Shown one piece after another: positions 1 to 9,078 of a DNA stretch of 64,000 bases. Within the stretch, counting starts at the first letter, position 1. Every line of letters begins with the position of its first letter. Location: positions 3,798,994 through 3,862,993 of the forward strand of contig NZ_CP004387.1 in the NCBI RefSeq assembly GCF_000299335.2. Reading direction: 5' to 3'. The position numbers were made by a program, and so were the translations under genes. The notes beneath the pieces were generated by a model. It was not told where the DNA came from. It saw only the letters and a list, made by a program, of their open reading frames with translations, and did no database searches. Origin of the DNA: Isoalcanivorax pacificus W11-5 (lineage in GTDB: Bacteria > Pseudomonadota > Gammaproteobacteria > Pseudomonadales > Alcanivoracaceae).

Positions 1-15
1 AGAGAGCCCATCAAG

Positions 16-852
16 ATGTCGCAACGAATTCTGATCACCGGCGGTGCCTCCGGCCTGGGCCGTGCCCTGGCCGAGCGCTACCTGCGCCAGGGCGCCCGCG
101 TCCTGATTTCTGACATGAACACCCAGCGCGGCGAAGAAACCCAGTTCGCCCTGCGCCAGATGGCCAAAGAGCATGGCGGCAGCATCGACTTCCAGCCCGG
201 CAACATTTGCGACGACAACGACTGGCAACGGCTGCTCGACTGGTGCGTCGCCCACTGGCAAGGCCTGGACGTGCTGGTAAACAACGCCGGCGTGGCCAGC
301 GGCGGCCGCGTGGAAAAACTCAGCATTGCTGACTGGGACTGGATCATCGACATCAACCTGAAAGGCATGATCCGCGGCATGCGCCTGTTCGTGCCCCAGT
401 TCAAGCAACAGGGCAGCGGCCAGTTCATCAATATCGCTTCCCTCGCCGCCGTCGCCAACGCACCGGCGATGAGTTCCTACAACGTCACCAAATCTGCCGT
501 GGTGGCTTTATCTGAAACGCTGCGTCACGAACTGGGCGCCTATGGCATTCACACCTCCGTGGTATGCCCGAGTTTTTTCCAGACCAATCTGGCCGAATCC
601 ATGCGCACCCCGGAACCGGGCATGGAACAGACCGTGCGCAAACTGCTGGCCGGCGGCAAACTGAGCGCCGAACAGGTGGCTGACTATATCGTGCGTCATG
701 CAGACAAAGGCCAGTTCCTGATCCTGCCGCACCGCGAAGGCCGCTGGTTGTGGCGCCTGAAAAAATTCGTGCCGTATATCTACAACCGCGAACTCGGCAA
801 GGCCGGCCGCATGCTGCGCCGCAAGCTGGAAAAAGCCGACCAGACCGCCTGA
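16..852 (+). CDS. SDR family NAD(P)-dependent oxidoreductase
   Basis: A classical short-chain dehydrogenase of 278 residues. It has the cofactor glycine motif TGGASGLG (residues 8-15), NNAG (89-92), catalytic Ser142 and the Tyr155/Lys159 pair in YNVTK. The C-terminal 40 residues are basic and extend past the usual fold (KFVPYIYNRELGK). The substrate cannot be read from sequence. The start is ATG at 16, preceded by only a weak purine stretch. A second SDR follows after 12 bases and an alpha/beta hydrolase after that, so the three probably form one operon acting on lipid or xenobiotic alcohols, aldehydes or ketones (inference). Confidence 0.9.
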   Translation: MSQRILITGGASGLGRALAERYLRQGARVLISDMNTQRGEETQFALRQMAKEHGGSIDFQPGNICDDNDWQRLLDWCVAHWQGLDVLVNNAGVASGGRVEKLSIADWDWIIDINLKGMIRGMRLFVPQFKQQGSGQFINIASLAAVANAPAMSSYNVTKSAVVALSETLRHELGAYGIHTSVVCPSFFQTNLAESMRTPEPGMEQTVRKLLAGGKLSAEQVADYIVRHADKGQFLILPHREGRWLWRLKKFVPYIYNRELGKAGRMLRRKLEKADQTA

Positions 853-864
853 AGGAGCCTCACC

Positions 865-1611
865 ATGGCGAAGACCATTCTGATTACCGGCGCCAGCTCC
901 GGGCTGGGCGAAGGCATGGCACGGGAATTTGCCGCACGTGGCTACGACCTGGCGCTGTGTGCCCGCCGTGTAGAACGGCTTGAAGCCTTGCGCAATGAAC
1001 TCAAACAGAAACACCCGCAGGTGCGTGTGGAGGTTCGCGCGCTCGACGTGCTCGACTACGAGCAGGTGTTCGAGGTGTTCCGTGCGTTCCGCACCGACTT
1101 CGGTCGGCTCGACCGGGTGATCGTCAATGCCGGCATGGGCAAGGGCCAGCCGCTGGGCACGGGCTATTTCTGGGCCAACCGGCAAACGGCAGAAACCAAC
1201 TTCGTGGCTGCCCTCGCACAGTGCGAAGCCGCCATGGAAATATTCCGCGAGCAGAACAGCGGCCACCTGGTGATGATCTCGTCCATGAGCGCCATGCGCG
1301 GCATGCCGAAGAACCTGACCACCTATGCGGCCACGAAAGCAGGGGTTGCGCTGTTGGCCGAAGGGCTGCGCTCCGAGATGCTCGGCAAGCCGATCAAGGT
1401 CACCACGCTGTTCCCCGGTTATATCCGCTCAGAGATCAACGAGAAGGTGAAGAATACGCCCTTCATGGTGGATACCGAGACAGGTTGCCGGGCACTGGTG
1501 AACGCCATCGAGAAGGAAAAGGCCACCGCCTGCGTGCCGGCCTGGCCGTGGACAATGATTGGGATGCTGATGCGGAATTTGCCGTTGTCGGTGGTCAGGA
1601 AAATGAGCTGA
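865..1611 (+). CDS. SDR family oxidoreductase
   Basis: Second short-chain dehydrogenase, 248 residues. TGASSGLG lies at 8-15 and VNAG at 87-90 (a variant of NNAG). The active site is Ser140 with Tyr154 and Lys158 (YAATK). A GGAG ribosome-binding site sits just before the ATG. It follows the first SDR by 12 bases and the hydrolase starts 33 bases downstream, consistent with co-transcription. Tandem SDRs of differing specificity are common beside catabolic hydrolases; the actual substrate is unknown. Confidence 0.9.
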   Translation: MAKTILITGASSGLGEGMAREFAARGYDLALCARRVERLEALRNELKQKHPQVRVEVRALDVLDYEQVFEVFRAFRTDFGRLDRVIVNAGMGKGQPLGTGYFWANRQTAETNFVAALAQCEAAMEIFREQNSGHLVMISSMSAMRGMPKNLTTYAATKAGVALLAEGLRSEMLGKPIKVTTLFPGYIRSEINEKVKNTPFMVDTETGCRALVNAIEKEKATACVPAWPWTMIGMLMRNLPLSVVRKMS

Positions 1612-1644
1612 ACAGATCAACTCTGCCAGCGAGGCCTCACCCTG

Positions 1645-2475
1645 ATGATGCTGCAGGAACGTGCCATTCAGACCGCCCTCGGCGCATTGCATGTTCGCAT
1701 GGCGGGCGAGGGGCCGGCCATTCTGTTCTGGCCGAGCCTGTTGATGGACGGCACCATGTGGCTCGACGTGGCGCGCCGATTGTCGTCGCGCTACACCGTC
1801 GTGCTGATTGACCCGCCAGGTCACGGCAAGAGCGACACATTGACACGGCACTTCGACTTCACGACCTGCGCCGAATGCATCCTGAATATTCTGGACACGC
1901 TGGGCATTGAACGTGCGCACTATGTCGGCAACTCCTGGGGCGCCATGGTGGGCGGCACGTTCGCAGCGCAATATCCCCGGCGCATCGGCTGCGCCATCCT
2001 CATGAATGGCACCGCCTCACCCTGCGGCCCGGCACAACGCATCAGGTTCCAGATGATGATTTTGCTCGGGCGCCTGCTTGGCGGAATACGTGGCCCACTG
2101 CTGCCGAAGGCCGTGAAGGCTTTCCTGGGGCCCACCAGCCAGCGGGAACGTCCGCAGGTTGTGGCCGCCGTACGCGCCGCCCTTGGCCGCGTGGATTTCA
2201 ATTCAGGACGCTGGGCCGTGGAGAGCGTGGTCTTGCGCCGGCCTGATCAACACGCGCTTTACCAAACCATCCGCACGCCGGTGCTGGTCGTGGCCGGTCT
2301 TGAAGATGCCACCTTTCCCGTCAGCGAAACCCGTGCAGCGGCAGAGGCCATTCCCGGTGCATCGTTCAGCGTCATGGACAATGCAGCCCATCTCGCCGGG
2401 CTGGAGTGTCCGGCCGATACCAGCGACATGATCGACGCTTTCATCGTGAGTGATTGGGTACCCGCCCAATCCTGA
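1645..2475 (+). CDS. alpha/beta hydrolase
   Basis: A 276-residue alpha/beta-hydrolase-fold protein. It has the nucleophile elbow GNSWG (95-99, Ser97), the preceding DPPGHGKS strand-turn (56-63), and a C-terminal His in MDNAAHLAGLE that would complete the triad. It probably hydrolyses an ester or related bond in the cytoplasm, since no signal peptide is seen. The first two codons are both ATG (1645 and 1648), with GAGG upstream at 1630. It is the third gene of the SDR-SDR-hydrolase run and converges on the TetR gene downstream. Confidence 0.85.
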   Translation: MMLQERAIQTALGALHVRMAGEGPAILFWPSLLMDGTMWLDVARRLSSRYTVVLIDPPGHGKSDTLTRHFDFTTCAECILNILDTLGIERAHYVGNSWGAMVGGTFAAQYPRRIGCAILMNGTASPCGPAQRIRFQMMILLGRLLGGIRGPLLPKAVKAFLGPTSQRERPQVVAAVRAALGRVDFNSGRWAVESVVLRRPDQHALYQTIRTPVLVVAGLEDATFPVSETRAAAEAIPGASFSVMDNAAHLAGLECPADTSDMIDAFIVSDWVPAQS

Positions 2476-2502
2476 CGAGCCGGCAGATCACAAGACACGC
2501 CA

Positions 2503-3066
2503 TCACAGCCCGAGCGCACGCCAGACTGTTTGTAACAGGCGGGCACGGCGCTCCATCGGCCAGGGTTGGCCTGCATCAAACCCGGTCAGGATCAGGCCAT
2601 CGACGAACACATCGAGTACGTCGGCAGCGCCAACAGGATCGTCAGGACAAACGCGTGCGACGCGGTCACGCAACTGCGCGCTCCACCACTCATTGAAACG
2701 GTCAAGCTCGGCCCGCAGCGCTGGGTCCGTCGCCGCACCCAGCACCAGTGCAAGCCAGAGCTGGTGGGTGCGTGCATCGGGGCCGAGGACGGCCCATTCG
2801 ATCAGGGCACGCAACGCCGCCCGATCATCCAGACCCTGCATGGCCTGCACACCCTCCTGACGGCGCTTGTCGATTTCCCGCCGGACGGCGTTGCGCAGCA
2901 GTTCTTCGCGCCCGCCAACATAGTGCGTGACAGCCGATGTGGACGCGCCAATGTGGTCCGCCACGGCACGGATGGTCACCGCTGCAAACCCGCATTCGGT
3001 CGCAATATCCAGGACCGCGCGCTCAATAAGTTCGCGGCGATTGTGATGATCTACTTGACGAGGCAT
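2503..3066 (-). CDS. TetR family transcriptional regulator
   Basis: A 187-residue one-domain repressor. The N-terminal helix-turn-helix spans roughly residues 10-55 (ERAVLDIATECGFAAVTIRAVADHIG...AVTHYVGGREEL) and is followed by a helical ligand-binding domain. It is divergent from the flavin amine oxidase at 3136. The 69-base gap between them holds two palindromes, so this protein probably represses its own gene and the oxidase. The effector is unknown. Confidence 0.88.
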   Translation of the reverse strand: MPRQVDHHNRRELIERAVLDIATECGFAAVTIRAVADHIGASTSAVTHYVGGREELLRNAVRREIDKRRQEGVQAMQGLDDRAALRALIEWAVLGPDARTHQLWLALVLGAATDPALRAELDRFNEWWSAQLRDRVARVCPDDPVGAADVLDVFVDGLILTGFDAGQPWPMERRARLLQTVWRALGL

Positions 3067-3077
3067 GGGAACAGTAT

Positions 3078-3104
3078 ATGTTATGCAACATGTGTTTTAA
3101 AACA
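3078..3104. promoter_or_regulatory. two palindromes between tetR and amine oxidase (candidate operators)
   Basis: The divergent intergenic region contains ATGTTatgcAACAT (3078-3091) and the perfect 12-bp palindrome TGTTTTAAAACA (3093-3104). Both are AT-rich and lie where divergent promoters are expected. TetR-family proteins bind such palindromes, so these are the obvious candidate sites for the adjacent regulator. This is inference from position and symmetry. Confidence 0.5.
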
Positions 3105-3135
3105 ATTGTTGTCAGCATTTCAGAGGAAAGCAGGA

Positions 3136-4425
3136 ATGGACGACGTCGATGTGGCCGTTATCGGTGCAGGCTTTTCCGGGCTGGTGGCGGCCCGCACACT
3201 GCAGCGCAGCGGCCTGTCGGTGCGGGTACTGGAGGCTGCCGACCGGGTCGGTGGGCGAGCCATGACAGAATCTTCGGCGGCCGGCACGCCCGTCGACCTG
3301 GGTGGCCAGTGGATCGGGCACCATCATGTCCGCATGCAGGCCCTGGCGCAGGAATTCGGGATGACCCTGTTTCCTTCCCATACCCGCGGCAAAATGCTGA
3401 TACGTGATGGACAGCAGAACCTGTCGCGCCTGTCCCCCGCCACACTCTCCGCACTGATGTCCCTGATCTGGCTGGCGATCATGGCGCGCACTGGCCTGGG
3501 TGTACGCGATGACCGGACGCTGGCCGACTGGCTGGCCGGCATCTCCCCATCCCGCGCCAGACGGTTGATCGACATCGTTACTGCCACCCTCACCGCGACA
3601 GATCCAGAACGGATTTCAGTACAGGCGGTGGCCGATGCGCTCAATGCCTCCGGGGGTCTGCTGGAAATGCTGAGCTTCAAGGGTGGCGCTCAGGAGTCAC
3701 TGCTCTCCGGTGGCGCCGGCGGGCTCGCGGCAGCCATTGCTGAAACGCTGGGCCCTGCTGTTTCGCTCAATCAATCCGTGACAGCCCTCCTGCGTGATGC
3801 ACAGGGTGTAACGGTACACACACCACACGGCGCGATCCGGGCACGGCACGTCATAGTCGCCACCGCACCACCCGTGGCAGAGCGCATCCGCCACGAACCG
3901 CCGTTGCCGGCAGGCCGGGCACAGCTACAACGCGATACTTTCATGGGCACCATCTACAAGGCTGTCATCGTCTACGACACCCCCTTCTGGCGCACTGACG
4001 GCCTGAGCGGCGAACTGCTCGCCCTCGACAGCCTGGTGGCCACCGCCGCCGATATCTCGCCGCCTGGCGGCCCCGGTCATCTGTGCACACTGGTGCCCGG
4101 TCAGGCAGCTCGCACCTTGAGCAACCTTGATACCACCACCCGGCGCGAGACTGTCCTCCACACACTCGCCACACATTTTGGCGAACGCGCCCGCGCGCCC
4201 GTCAGCTTTCACGAGAAATCGTGGCACGAGGACAGATTTGTATTGGGCGGCTATACCGCCTGGTCAAAACCGGGAACCAGCGCCGCCCTCGCTGACGTTG
4301 GCACAGAAGCAACCGGCCGGGTGCACTGGGCCGGCACTGAATCAGCGACACAATTCCGGGGATACTTCGAAGGCGCGGTACGGGCGGGTGAGCGGGCGGC
4401 TGCCGAGGTATTAGCGGCGGGATGA
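3136..4425 (+). CDS. flavin-dependent amine oxidase (monoamine oxidase-like)
   Basis: An FAD-binding oxidoreductase of 429 residues from the ATG at 3136. The reading frame is open further upstream, but the FAD dinucleotide-binding motif GAGFSGL (10-16) and GGRA begin right after this start, and AGGAAAG precedes it. The C-terminus WAGTESATQFRGYFEGAVRAGERAA matches the FAD-contacting end of monoamine oxidases. It would oxidise a primary or secondary amine to an imine or aldehyde with H2O2 release. No signal peptide is seen. Control by the divergent TetR regulator is likely. Confidence 0.85.
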   Translation: MDDVDVAVIGAGFSGLVAARTLQRSGLSVRVLEAADRVGGRAMTESSAAGTPVDLGGQWIGHHHVRMQALAQEFGMTLFPSHTRGKMLIRDGQQNLSRLSPATLSALMSLIWLAIMARTGLGVRDDRTLADWLAGISPSRARRLIDIVTATLTATDPERISVQAVADALNASGGLLEMLSFKGGAQESLLSGGAGGLAAAIAETLGPAVSLNQSVTALLRDAQGVTVHTPHGAIRARHVIVATAPPVAERIRHEPPLPAGRAQLQRDTFMGTIYKAVIVYDTPFWRTDGLSGELLALDSLVATAADISPPGGPGHLCTLVPGQAARTLSNLDTTTRRETVLHTLATHFGERARAPVSFHEKSWHEDRFVLGGYTAWSKPGTSAALADVGTEATGRVHWAGTESATQFRGYFEGAVRAGERAAAEVLAAG

Positions 4426-4521
4426 GCCGCAACACAAAATTTTCTACATACCATATGAGTGCCTGGACCAGACAGGCACTGGCTTCAAAAAACCTGGAAT
4501 CAGAGAACCCTTCCAGAATCT

Positions 4522-5388
4522 TTACTTGCCCGCTCCAAAATGTTGCTCCGACTCACAATGCACCTGCTCCCAGGTCTGGACCATCTGCTTCTTTGCGCCA
4601 CCCCAGCGATAGCCGCCCAGCGCGCCACTCTTCTGGATCACACGGTGACACGGAATCAGTAGCGCAACCGGATTGGCGCCCACCGCATTACCCACGGCTC
4701 TTGACGCCCTGGGATAACCCAGTGTGCTGGCAATCTGAGAATAGCTGGCCAACCTGCCCGGCGGAATACGCAACAATGCGCGCCATACCGCCACCTGAAA
4801 GTTGGTGCCCACCACATGCAGTGACAACGGTCCGCGCTGCGGGCCTGACGGCTTGCTGAACAGCGCATCAATGACGTAACGGGTTGAGGCGTCGCTTCTT
4901 GTCAAAGTGCCCAACGGCCACTCTTCGCGCAATTCAGCAAGTGGCTCCTCTGTCTCGGCATAATCCACAAACCCCAGTCGGCAGATACCACGCGGCGTCA
5001 CCGCGACAAACATCCGGCCCAGCGGCGTCTGATGGAATCCGTACTGGATACTGACACCCAGACCTTTGCTCTTGTATTCGCCAGGTGTCACCGCTTCCAG
5101 CTGAACGAAGTGATCGTACAGGCGTGAGCTGCCACTCAGCCCAATACTGTGCGAGACATCCAGCAACGCCTGCGCCTCGTCCAGCAATCGCTTTCCGCGC
5201 TCCAGCGTCATCGCCTGCAGAAATCGCTTCGGTGTGGTGCCTGCCCACCGGCAAAAAAGCCGCTGGAAATGAAACGGACTGAGATGAACATGGGCCGCCA
5301 CCTCTTCCAGCGTCGGCTGTCCAGAGACGCGCTCTGACATATACGTCATCGCCTTTTCAATGCGGGCATAGTCAGACATGGTGCACAC
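4522..5388 (-). CDS. AraC-type / methylated-DNA-[protein]-cysteine S-methyltransferase fusion (Ada-like)
   Basis: A 288-residue two-domain protein. An AraC/Ada helix-turn-helix region lies at about residues 8-105 (LEEVAAHVHLSPFHFQRLFCRWAGTTPKRF). An O6-alkylguanine transferase domain follows from about 118, with the acceptor site PCHRV (246-250, Cys247) and GxxNPxxLLIPCHR context. The N-terminal zinc-cysteine domain of E. coli Ada, which senses methylphosphotriesters, is absent, so the inducing signal may differ. An alternative start is the Met at residue 4. The gene starts 2 bases after the upstream SDR stop, so the two are co-transcribed. Confidence 0.92.
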   Translation of the reverse strand: MCTMSDYARIEKAMTYMSERVSGQPTLEEVAAHVHLSPFHFQRLFCRWAGTTPKRFLQAMTLERGKRLLDEAQALLDVSHSIGLSGSSRLYDHFVQLEAVTPGEYKSKGLGVSIQYGFHQTPLGRMFVAVTPRGICRLGFVDYAETEEPLAELREEWPLGTLTRSDASTRYVIDALFSKPSGPQRGPLSLHVVGTNFQVAVWRALLRIPPGRLASYSQIASTLGYPRASRAVGNAVGANPVALLIPCHRVIQKSGALGGYRWGGAKKQMVQTWEQVHCESEQHFGAGK

Positions 5389-5390
5389 CC

Positions 5391-6164
5391 TCAGACGCGG
5401 TTGATGGAAACACCACCGTCCACCAACAGCGCAGTGCCAGTAGTGAAACTGGAGGCGTCAGAAGCGAGATACAGCGCTGACCGGGCGATCTCTTCCGGCG
5501 TCGCGATACGTTTCATGGCGTGCAGACCGGCGACAAATGCCAGCGCCTCCGGCGTACTCGCAAACTCCCTGGCCGCATCGGTATCCGTGCCACCGGGCAA
5601 CAGCGCGTTCACCCGAATGTTCTCGCGCCCATATTCCACCGCAAGCACCTTCATCAGACCAATGAGGCCGGCCTTGCTGGCGGCGTATGCCGCCGTGCCT
5701 GGCATGCCCGCCGTATAGCCCACAAAGGTGGAAGTAAAAATCAGCGAACCACCACCGCCTGCCAGCATGGCCGGCAACTGATACTTGGCCGCCAGAAACG
5801 CGCTGCTCAGGTTCGTTGCGATCACCTGGTTCCAGTCGGCCAGCGTCATCTCCGGCACCGGACCCATCGCACCCAGTATACCGGCGTTGTTAAAGGCGAC
5901 ATCCAGCCGGCCAAAGCGCGCCAGTGTCTGTTCCACCAGTGTCCGGGCAAACCCTTCATCCCCCACGTCCCCCGCCACGGCCAGGGCTTGCCCGCCTGCC
6001 GCATGAATGGCATCCACCAGTGCTGCAAGCTCAGGCTCTCTTCTTGCGGCCACGACTACCGCCGCCCCTTCCTGGGCAAAAAGCCGGGCCGTCGCATGAC
6101 CAATCCCTGAACTGGCGCCGGTCACGATAGCCACCTTGTTCTCAAGCGAACTCATATTTACCAC
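5391..6164 (-). CDS. SDR family oxidoreductase (glucose 1-dehydrogenase-like)
   Basis: A 257-residue short-chain dehydrogenase of the classical FabG type. TGASSGIG is at 15-22, NNAG at 92-95, with Ser145, Tyr160 and Lys164 (YAASK). The C-terminus GTALLVDGGVSINRV is typical of the family. Translation could begin at Met1 or Met4. It is the first gene of a two-gene operon with the Ada-like methyltransferase. The pairing hints at a detoxification role, but the substrate is unknown. Confidence 0.9.
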   Translation of the reverse strand: MVNMSSLENKVAIVTGASSGIGHATARLFAQEGAAVVVAARREPELAALVDAIHAAGGQALAVAGDVGDEGFARTLVEQTLARFGRLDVAFNNAGILGAMGPVPEMTLADWNQVIATNLSSAFLAAKYQLPAMLAGGGGSLIFTSTFVGYTAGMPGTAAYAASKAGLIGLMKVLAVEYGRENIRVNALLPGGTDTDAAREFASTPEALAFVAGLHAMKRIATPEEIARSALYLASDASSFTTGTALLVDGGVSINRV

Positions 6165-6232
6165 CCCTTCAGCCTTGCTTCTGGCGGGGCATATCCCCGC
6201 TGGAGATGTCAGCTTAAGAGGCCGCTGGCCCG

Positions 6233-6439
6233 TTACTCGACCCGAATCTTGCTGTATTGGTCTGGCGGTGGGGCAAGAGCCATCCCTACCATAGCAGCCA
6301 GAAACGCTCCGCCATTGCCCATTCCAGGGGACGTTGATACGAAACTGGTTGCCACCAGCGCATCCATGATCAGGACGAGGTTGAATCTAATGAGCATACA
6401 TTTATCCGCCACGAAGCCATTGTTCATGGCAAGCGACAT
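6233..6439 (-). CDS. possible small hydrophobic protein
   Basis: A 68-codon frame in the 317-base gap between the SDR and the next island gene. It encodes two hydrophobic stretches (LVLIMDALVATSFVS and GAFLAAMVGMALAPP). No convincing ribosome-binding site precedes its ATG and I recognise no family. It lies 42 bases downstream of the 6482-7183 gene on the same strand and could be its distal partner or a chance frame. The rest of the gap shows nothing I can identify. Confidence 0.2.
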   Translation of the reverse strand: MSLAMNNGFVADKCMLIRFNLVLIMDALVATSFVSTSPGMGNGGAFLAAMVGMALAPPPDQYSKIRVE

Positions 6440-6481
6440 AAAGAGTACAGTCTGCGGCTGGGCATGCAGTACCAGAAGAAC

Positions 6482-7183
6482 CTATTTTTCATAGTAATAG
6501 ACAGAAGAAAACCTGATGTCTTTCTCTCGATCAGCACACCATTGCGGGAAGGTTTCCTTTGCATCCTGGCCAGTATATTCCTCCCAGCACCCCACCAGAT
6601 GATTGAAGTAGGCGACCTCCGATTGCAGTGCTTCCTTCTTGGGGGAAGGTGGCAGCCTTGCCAGCCACTCATCAACTTTGGCCAGTGTCTTTCTCGACTC
6701 ATCAGGATCGCCAATAAAGAAAGACTCGGAAAGATGATGGGCCTGGTAATAAACATAGTTCAAGCACGACGTTGCAACTTCGATGATACAAACAGGATCA
6801 TCCGGATCAATTGCTAGCGCCTTGTGGTGAAACCGCACATCCCTGGATGCATACCCCAGCCATTTCAATGGTGTGGCGCTTTCCGGAGCTTCCTCGGACC
6901 ATTGCTGGAATACCTCTTTCAGGTACTCACGCAGAGGATGAGGCAGAAGCTGGTGAGCGCGCTGGTTTGAATAGCCAAGCTGCACCAGCTCCAGAGCGAC
7001 CTCTCTTTGTGCGCTGACCGGCTTGCCACGAGCATGCACCACAAATTCCCTGATCGCCGAGATCGCTGCCTTATTCAGCCCAGCTTCTTTATGCAAGCAA
7101 TACCTGCCGAAAAGCGCATAGCCTTCTTTTGCGGAGTACGCCTCACCGATGACGGCTAACGTTTCGAAGTTTTTCTGATCCAT
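6482..7183 (-). CDS. hypothetical protein (island)
   Basis: A 233-residue protein from the ATG at 7183 (MDQKNFETLAV). The frame is open upstream, but GGTGGG lies near this start and the upstream codons look non-coding. It is soluble and predicted mostly helical, with TPR-like wording (WLGYASRDVRFHHKALAIDPDDPVCIIEVA) but no clear repeat. I do not recognise the family. Base composition is more AT-rich than the genes to the left. It is the first of a run of same-strand accessory genes reaching 12684. Confidence 0.6.
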   Translation of the reverse strand: MDQKNFETLAVIGEAYSAKEGYALFGRYCLHKEAGLNKAAISAIREFVVHARGKPVSAQREVALELVQLGYSNQRAHQLLPHPLREYLKEVFQQWSEEAPESATPLKWLGYASRDVRFHHKALAIDPDDPVCIIEVATSCLNYVYYQAHHLSESFFIGDPDESRKTLAKVDEWLARLPPSPKKEALQSEVAYFNHLVGCWEEYTGQDAKETFPQWCADREKDIRFSSVYYYEK

Positions 7184-7658
7184 GCCTGCATTCCCACCGG
7201 AATTCAGCGTGATACTAGCCCTTCCTCGACCAGACAGCCAATAGCGGATGTTGAGAATGGAATACCGAGGCCGTGCGGTCCACGCGGACAGCAAGGTATC
7301 TGTTGATGTGAAAACTCTGGGGGAGAGATGCCGGACTATATCCGGGCAAAATGGATAATCATTGAAGCAGGGAATGGACGCCCGTTCAAGCCTGACCTCT
7401 ATGAGAACCTGGCTACTAATAATCTGTATTCACTTATAAAGTAAAGCCTGCCTTGGAAGCAGCAATCTGGACATCCATCAACCTATCGCCATCAAGACCG
7501 CCACCACATCAGCATGTGCTATCCCACTATCAAATACTCGTGCGTGTCCTGCCTTGTTCCGAGTATAAACAGAGCTATTCATTGACAACACCTGCAGTAC
7601 GCGCCCTTGGAATGAAGCCGAAGGTACGATGGAAAGGGCGTCGCCGTGCCTGCACTGG
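7184..7658. other. 475-base gap without a clear gene
   Basis: No convincing gene is seen. A 38-codon plus-strand frame (7328-7444) begins with ATG just after GGGGGAG and encodes MPDYIRAKWIIIEAGNGRPF and more. It could be a tiny gene or the remnant of a longer one. The rest is AT-rich sequence without recognisable repeats or terminators. Confidence 0.3.
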
Positions 7659-8984
7659 TTATGTTTTGGTTATTCGATGCCATATATAGACTGGAGTTTT
7701 CTTGAAGTCCTGATGTCGGCCCACTGAATCCAGAGTTTCAGAAGCGCCTCCCGCTGCAGCAACCATAAGTGATGGAATAAGTGGCAGAGCCGAACCCGAG
7801 AGCATCGCAGTCGTTATTCCGCCTAATGAGACCAGCGCTCCTTTCGCAGCTGATCGGGCAATAGTTCGAGCGTTATTTCTCAGTTCATCTATCTGCGGCA
7901 GGATTTCATTGGTGAAGTATAGCTGAGCTTTTGTTTCAAAGTTCTCTGGCTCAACATCTTTCAGATGCTCCACTGCATACAGAACAGATGAATTAAATCT
8001 TTCTAAGGCAGCAGGGTATCTTTCGCGCAATTCAATGATCGTCTCAGGGCCATCTACACTGATCAGCGCTTTATTAGCGTCAAAAAATTTACAAGGCCTG
8101 TTTGATGAGGAAACGTTCTCAGTTCCGGATCGGCTTAAAAGCTCAGATTCGAATTCAGATTCTGTGACGTAAGTGTGACCCAATTTTCCAGCAAGCCTCG
8201 TTTCATTATATATATTTTTCAGTCTAACCCGCATAGCCTGATTGATCGTTTGATAGGCCCACTGATCGAATTTTTCTTCATCCAAGCATTCCTCTGGCTC
8301 CCACACCCGTTTACACCGAATCCCTCCATCAATCTCACCAACCTTCTCGATTGTTTGGAAAAGATAGAGCTGAACGCCTTTTTTCCAGAAATCTCCGCTG
8401 AACCCAACATTCAAAGCTGGCCTACGTTTTTCCGATGCGCCTTCATTCAAGACCAGCATCCTGCCACTTAGATCTCGAACTACAGATTTTAGACGAGCAC
8501 GACTATGAATGAAGTCATGCAAATCATCCGGAATACTGGACCTAAACGCATCGTCTGAATGTAGTAACGGAACTTCATCGCTCGGCCTATTAAACAACGA
8601 AAGCGGTATTACCTTGACGAAATCCAATTTAATAAGATGAAAATACGCACAAAATAGCCTAACGCCTTCTTCAATGGTTGCCAAACTAATGGTTGAGCTT
8701 GCGGAGACCAAAGGGTCATCAATAATAATCGATTGATAAACCAAAGCTGATGGTAGAATTTTTGTCTCTGTTGCTTCCGTGGACTCAGATCCAAAAAGCG
8801 CGTTAAGACCACTGGAAGGATCAAATGAATCCAACTCACCATTAATGGTTTGAGCTCTACCATTTATATACTGAGAAATTCGAGCAGAGACCTCATCATT
8901 CGGTAGGTCGGATAGACTTACCGGTTTTCCGGAAGCTGTAACCAACCCCGAATCTATCAAAAGGTTTATCGCCAGCCTACTCAC
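7659..8984 (-). CDS. hypothetical protein (island)
   Basis: A 441-residue protein of unknown family. The N-terminal two thirds are mixed alpha/beta. Towards the C-terminus a helical region (YFTNEILPQIDELRNNARTI) leads into a glycine/alanine-rich hydrophobic segment at about residues 385-420 (GALVSLGGITTAMLSGSALPLIPSLMVAAAGG). That segment could be membrane-active or a buried hairpin. The sequence is clearly AT-rich. It sits on the same strand as, and 94 bases downstream of, the YefM/YoeB pair. No function is proposed. Confidence 0.65.
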   Translation of the reverse strand: MSRLAINLLIDSGLVTASGKPVSLSDLPNDEVSARISQYINGRAQTINGELDSFDPSSGLNALFGSESTEATETKILPSALVYQSIIIDDPLVSASSTISLATIEEGVRLFCAYFHLIKLDFVKVIPLSLFNRPSDEVPLLHSDDAFRSSIPDDLHDFIHSRARLKSVVRDLSGRMLVLNEGASEKRRPALNVGFSGDFWKKGVQLYLFQTIEKVGEIDGGIRCKRVWEPEECLDEEKFDQWAYQTINQAMRVRLKNIYNETRLAGKLGHTYVTESEFESELLSRSGTENVSSSNRPCKFFDANKALISVDGPETIIELRERYPAALERFNSSVLYAVEHLKDVEPENFETKAQLYFTNEILPQIDELRNNARTIARSAAKGALVSLGGITTAMLSGSALPLIPSLMVAAAGGASETLDSVGRHQDFKKTPVYIWHRITKT

Positions 8985-9078
8985 ATTATCTCCAGAAAAA
9001 AGTAGCGCGAAGCTTTACGGCAATTTTGGAGCCGCGAAGCGGTTGAAGAATTGTCCGGCAACAGCGGCAGGCTATGCT

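Noticed and set aside
2566-3135. N-terminal extension of the amine oxidase
   Set aside because: It would run antisense through the TetR gene and precede the FAD motif by 190 residues; the ATG at 3136 has a ribosome-binding site.
4458-4480. AGTGCCTG/CAGGCACT hairpin after the amine oxidase as a terminator
   Set aside because: The 8-bp stem is perfect, but no T-tract follows on either strand.
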